Assembly: GCA_016199605.1 (NCBI GenBank)
Contig: JACQGJ010000240.1
Span: 1-8,098, forward strand
Direction of reading: 5' to 3'
Length of the DNA stretch: 8,098 nucleotides
DNA from: Armatimonadota bacterium
Lineage (GTDB): Bacteria > Armatimonadota > Abditibacteriia > CG2-30-59-28
Shown piece after piece: positions 7,032 through 8,098 of this stretch. The notes under the pieces were generated by a model. That model made no database searches. It was not told the origin of the DNA and worked only from the letters and a program-made list of their open reading frames with translations. The translations under genes were made by a program, and so were the position numbers. Every line of letters begins with the position of its first letter. Positions within the stretch are counted from its first letter, which is position 1.

Positions 7032-7079
7032 TGTCAGGTTGTCAGGTGGCTTGCCAACCCGACACCTGACGACCTGACA
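7032..7079. repeat. Second period-8 inverted repeat (intergenic hairpin)
   Basis: The left arm (7032-7048) is two tandem copies of TGTCAGGT plus a G. The right arm (7063-7079) is the reverse complement with one difference (7040 against 7071), so 16 of 17 positions pair. The loop is 14 bases. It occupies the gap between the antitoxin stop (7124) and the glycosidase-like start (7012). The 8-base period and paired inverted arrays match the design of the repeat at 1099-1208, although the unit sequence differs. No T-run follows on either strand. Confidence 0.85.
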
Positions 7080-7123
7080 CTTGGCATTTGCGGGAACTCC
7101 GAGACGTTCTGAAGTCGGTGGCC

Positions 7124-7369
7124 TTAATCTGGGAGTTCATCCAGTGGTACGAATTTCCCCTGTCTAATCTCTGCTCGGGCCTTCGCGATCCTGGAAAGAA
7201 AGCCTTCATCGTGCTCAAGGCGATATTCAAACCAGTCGTCCTCACTATGGAAGCCGATAACGACGGCAGCAGGTTTCCCGCGTCGTGTGATTAGGACTTC
7301 TTCCTTTTCGGCTTCCCGGACGATGGCGCAAATGTCGTTCTTTGCTTCAGTCATAGTGTGTGTTTTCAT
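7124..7369 (-). CDS. Phd/YefM-family antitoxin
   Basis: The 81-residue product has the usual Phd/YefM layout. The N-terminal DNA-binding and dimerisation half runs MTEAKNDICAIVREAEKEE, followed by the strand pair VLITRRGKPAAVVIGF (25-40) that is the family signature. The acidic C-terminal half (about 43-81) would wrap the toxin. It should neutralise the product of the upstream gene and repress their shared promoter. Its ATG overlaps the toxin stop codon as ATGA, and GGAG lies seven bases upstream inside the toxin gene, which supports coupled translation. A second methionine at residue 6 is a possible but less favoured start. It is followed by a gap with a repeat hairpin, not by another toxin-antitoxin gene. 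Confidence 0.9.
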   Translation of the reverse strand: MKTHTMTEAKNDICAIVREAEKEEVLITRRGKPAAVVIGFHSEDDWFEYRLEHDEGFLSRIAKARAEIRQGKFVPLDELPD

Positions 7370-7665
7370 TCCGGCACTCCGTGCTCCTCAAGCCATTCCT
7401 GGCTTTGAGGTTTTAACACAAAATCCAACACCTCGACCTGGTGCAATTCATCGTTCACATCGTAGTAAACTCTCATCTCATCCACGCGCAAGCGGTATTG
7501 CGGTTGACGCAGCCATCGCAGCCGCTTGATGCGGCTTTTGCTCTCGCGCTTGGGCTCATGCTCAAGGAAGTGCCGCATAGCTTGCTTCAGAGTCGATCTC
7601 CATGGAGCCTCCAGCTTGCGGAAGGTTCGCTCTGCGCTTTGTGCGAGGATAACTTCGTACTTCAT
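7366..7665 (-). CDS. RelE/ParE-family toxin
   Basis: Starting at MKYEVILAQSAERTF the product has 99 residues, the normal size for this superfamily. The helical N-terminal half (about 9-40) is followed by IKRLRWLRQPQYRLRVDEM (46-64), RVYYDV (65-70), and the strand VEVLDFVLKP (77-86). These match the basic beta-sheet core of RelE-type mRNA interferases or ParE-type gyrase toxins. The frame extends upstream to an ATG at 7707, but that would place the promoter elements inside the coding region, so 7665 is preferred. No Shine-Dalgarno site precedes it, in keeping with a leaderless or very short-leader message. Toxin-before-antitoxin order is the reverse of classical relBE and phd-doc but is known in some RelE/Phd pairs and in higBA. 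The molecular target cannot be decided from sequence. Confidence 0.9.
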   Translation of the reverse strand: MKYEVILAQSAERTFRKLEAPWRSTLKQAMRHFLEHEPKRESKSRIKRLRWLRQPQYRLRVDEMRVYYDVNDELHQVEVLDFVLKPQSQEWLEEHGVPE

Positions 7666-7674
7666 TCTGGGGAG

Positions 7675-7703
7675 AATATAGCCAGGCTTCCCGCCCTTGT
7701 CAA
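7675..7703 (-). promoter_or_regulatory. Consensus-like sigma70 promoter for the toxin-antitoxin pair
   Basis: On the minus strand TTGACA (7703-7698) is followed after exactly 17 bases by TATATT (7680-7675). The -35 is perfect and the -10 matches TATAAT in five of six positions. Transcription would be expected to start about 6-9 bases further on, near 7669-7666, which is zero to a few bases before the toxin ATG at 7665. Confidence 0.75.
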
Positions 7704-7731
7704 CCACGGGGAAATTGTGACCAGTCCTGCC

Positions 7732-7902
7732 TCACCCGGTGTTGGTCAAGGGCCGGGGGTGGAAATGCGACTCGCCTCTGCCCCGACATGTCTCCTCAGA
7801 TACCTCCATGAAATGGTTCTCACCGTCCCGATAACGGCCATTGACGAAATGCCAGTCACTGCCATCGCTGATAGTTAGAGGGTGGTTCTCAGTTGCTTTC
7901 AT
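7732..7902 (-). CDS. Short ORF, possibly a truncated gene remnant (56 residues)
   Basis: The ATG at 7900-7902 overlaps the stop of the upstream partial gene as ATGA, the arrangement expected of a real downstream cistron. The first half reads SDGSDWHFVNGRYRDGENHF (12-31), which has the look of the start of a folded carbohydrate-related domain. The second half, after about residue 37, turns into a Gly/Arg/His/Pro-rich tail and stops. I infer that the gene lost its 3' part, perhaps when the toxin-antitoxin module arrived, and that the tail is out-of-context sequence. It could instead be a small intact gene or chance. No recognised family. Confidence 0.45.
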   Translation of the reverse strand: MKATENHPLTISDGSDWHFVNGRYRDGENHFMEVSEETCRGRGESHFHPRPLTNTG

Positions 7903-8098
7903 GGAAAAGGACTCGTTCCCAGCAGTGCCTCCATATCCCGAGTGACGCGGTTGCGCAAAACCTCCGGCTCAGATTGAGCGGCCTTCAGCGCCGCCTCGAT
8001 GTCGTCCCGACAGTCTGGAATAGTTCGTTTCAAGAGTTCCTTTCCCGTCCACGAATGCAATCCGCTGCCCTCATCTCCGCGCGACTTGGCATAATTCG
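7899..8098 (-). CDS. 3' end of an unidentified gene (partial, enters from right edge)
   Basis: A frame open from the window edge (first full codon at 8096) encodes 65 residues ending LLGTSPFP before TGA at 7899-7901. The segment from about residue 16 is strongly helical and charged, with WTGKELLKRTI (16-26) and DDIEAALKAAQSEPEVLRNR (31-50). This looks like an ordinary globular C-terminus, not random translation. The family cannot be named from this fragment. Its stop overlaps the start of the 56-residue ORF, suggesting they were co-transcribed. Confidence 0.6.
   Translation of the reverse strand, partial: NYAKSRGDEGSGLHSWTGKELLKRTIPDCRDDIEAALKAAQSEPEVLRNRVTRDMEALLGTSPFP

Noticed and set aside
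7032..7079. Intrinsic terminator after the toxin-antitoxin pair
   Set aside because: The stem is strong but no T-run follows on the minus strand; the sequence after it is the ribosome binding site of the next gene.
7366..7707. Longer toxin start at 7707
   Set aside because: It would add 14 residues untypical of the family and place the -10 and -35 elements inside the coding sequence.
7718..7748. Small inverted repeat TGACCA/TGGTCA upstream of the toxin promoter
   Set aside because: Only six base pairs with a 19-base loop; expected by chance at this length.

Overview
The window looks like chromosomal DNA from a bacterium of moderately high GC content. All supported genes lie on the minus strand, so transcription runs from right to left. 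The combination of a secreted LamG-domain protein, a sugar-phosphate isomerase/epimerase TIM barrel, a GH101-like glycosidase and long repeat hairpins between genes is typical of polysaccharide-degrading lineages such as Planctomycetota, Verrucomicrobiota, Kiritimatiellota or Hydrogenedentota. That placement is inferred from gene content; there is no rRNA or other marker here.

From right to left in transcription order, the window opens with the 3' end of an unidentified gene (7899-8098). It is joined by an ATGA stop/start overlap to a 56-residue ORF (7732-7902) that may be a truncated remnant. Next is a toxin-antitoxin pair: a RelE/ParE-type toxin (7366-7665) placed before, and overlapping by ATGA, a Phd/YefM-type antitoxin (7124-7369). 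A consensus-like promoter (TTGACA, 17 bases, TATATT) ends only about 9 bases before the toxin start, so the toxin message is probably leaderless or nearly so. A period-8 inverted repeat (7032-7079) separates this pair from the next block.

The main block is a probable carbohydrate operon: a 636-residue glycosidase-like protein (5102-7012), a 314-residue sugar isomerase/epimerase-like protein (4048-4992), a 943-residue exported LamG protein with a putative catalytic barrel (1214-4045), and a 278-residue protein of unknown function (240-1076). The isomerase and LamG genes are two bases apart and so probably translationally coupled. Likely roles are extracellular binding or cleavage of a glycan by the LamG protein, intracellular processing by the glycosidase-like protein, and conversion of the released sugar by the isomerase. 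The substrate cannot be read from the sequence. A second period-8 inverted repeat (1099-1208) lies between the LamG gene and the 278-residue gene.

At the left end, a 167-bp non-coding element (71-237) has 12-bp perfect terminal inverted repeats starting GTAA, an 8-bp near-perfect target duplication (7/8), and a long internal hairpin. This fits a small non-autonomous (MITE-like) element mobilised by an IS66-type transposase. It is inserted exactly at the stop codon of the 278-residue gene, and the stop codon is duplicated. A possible next gene begins beyond it and runs off the left edge (1-58).
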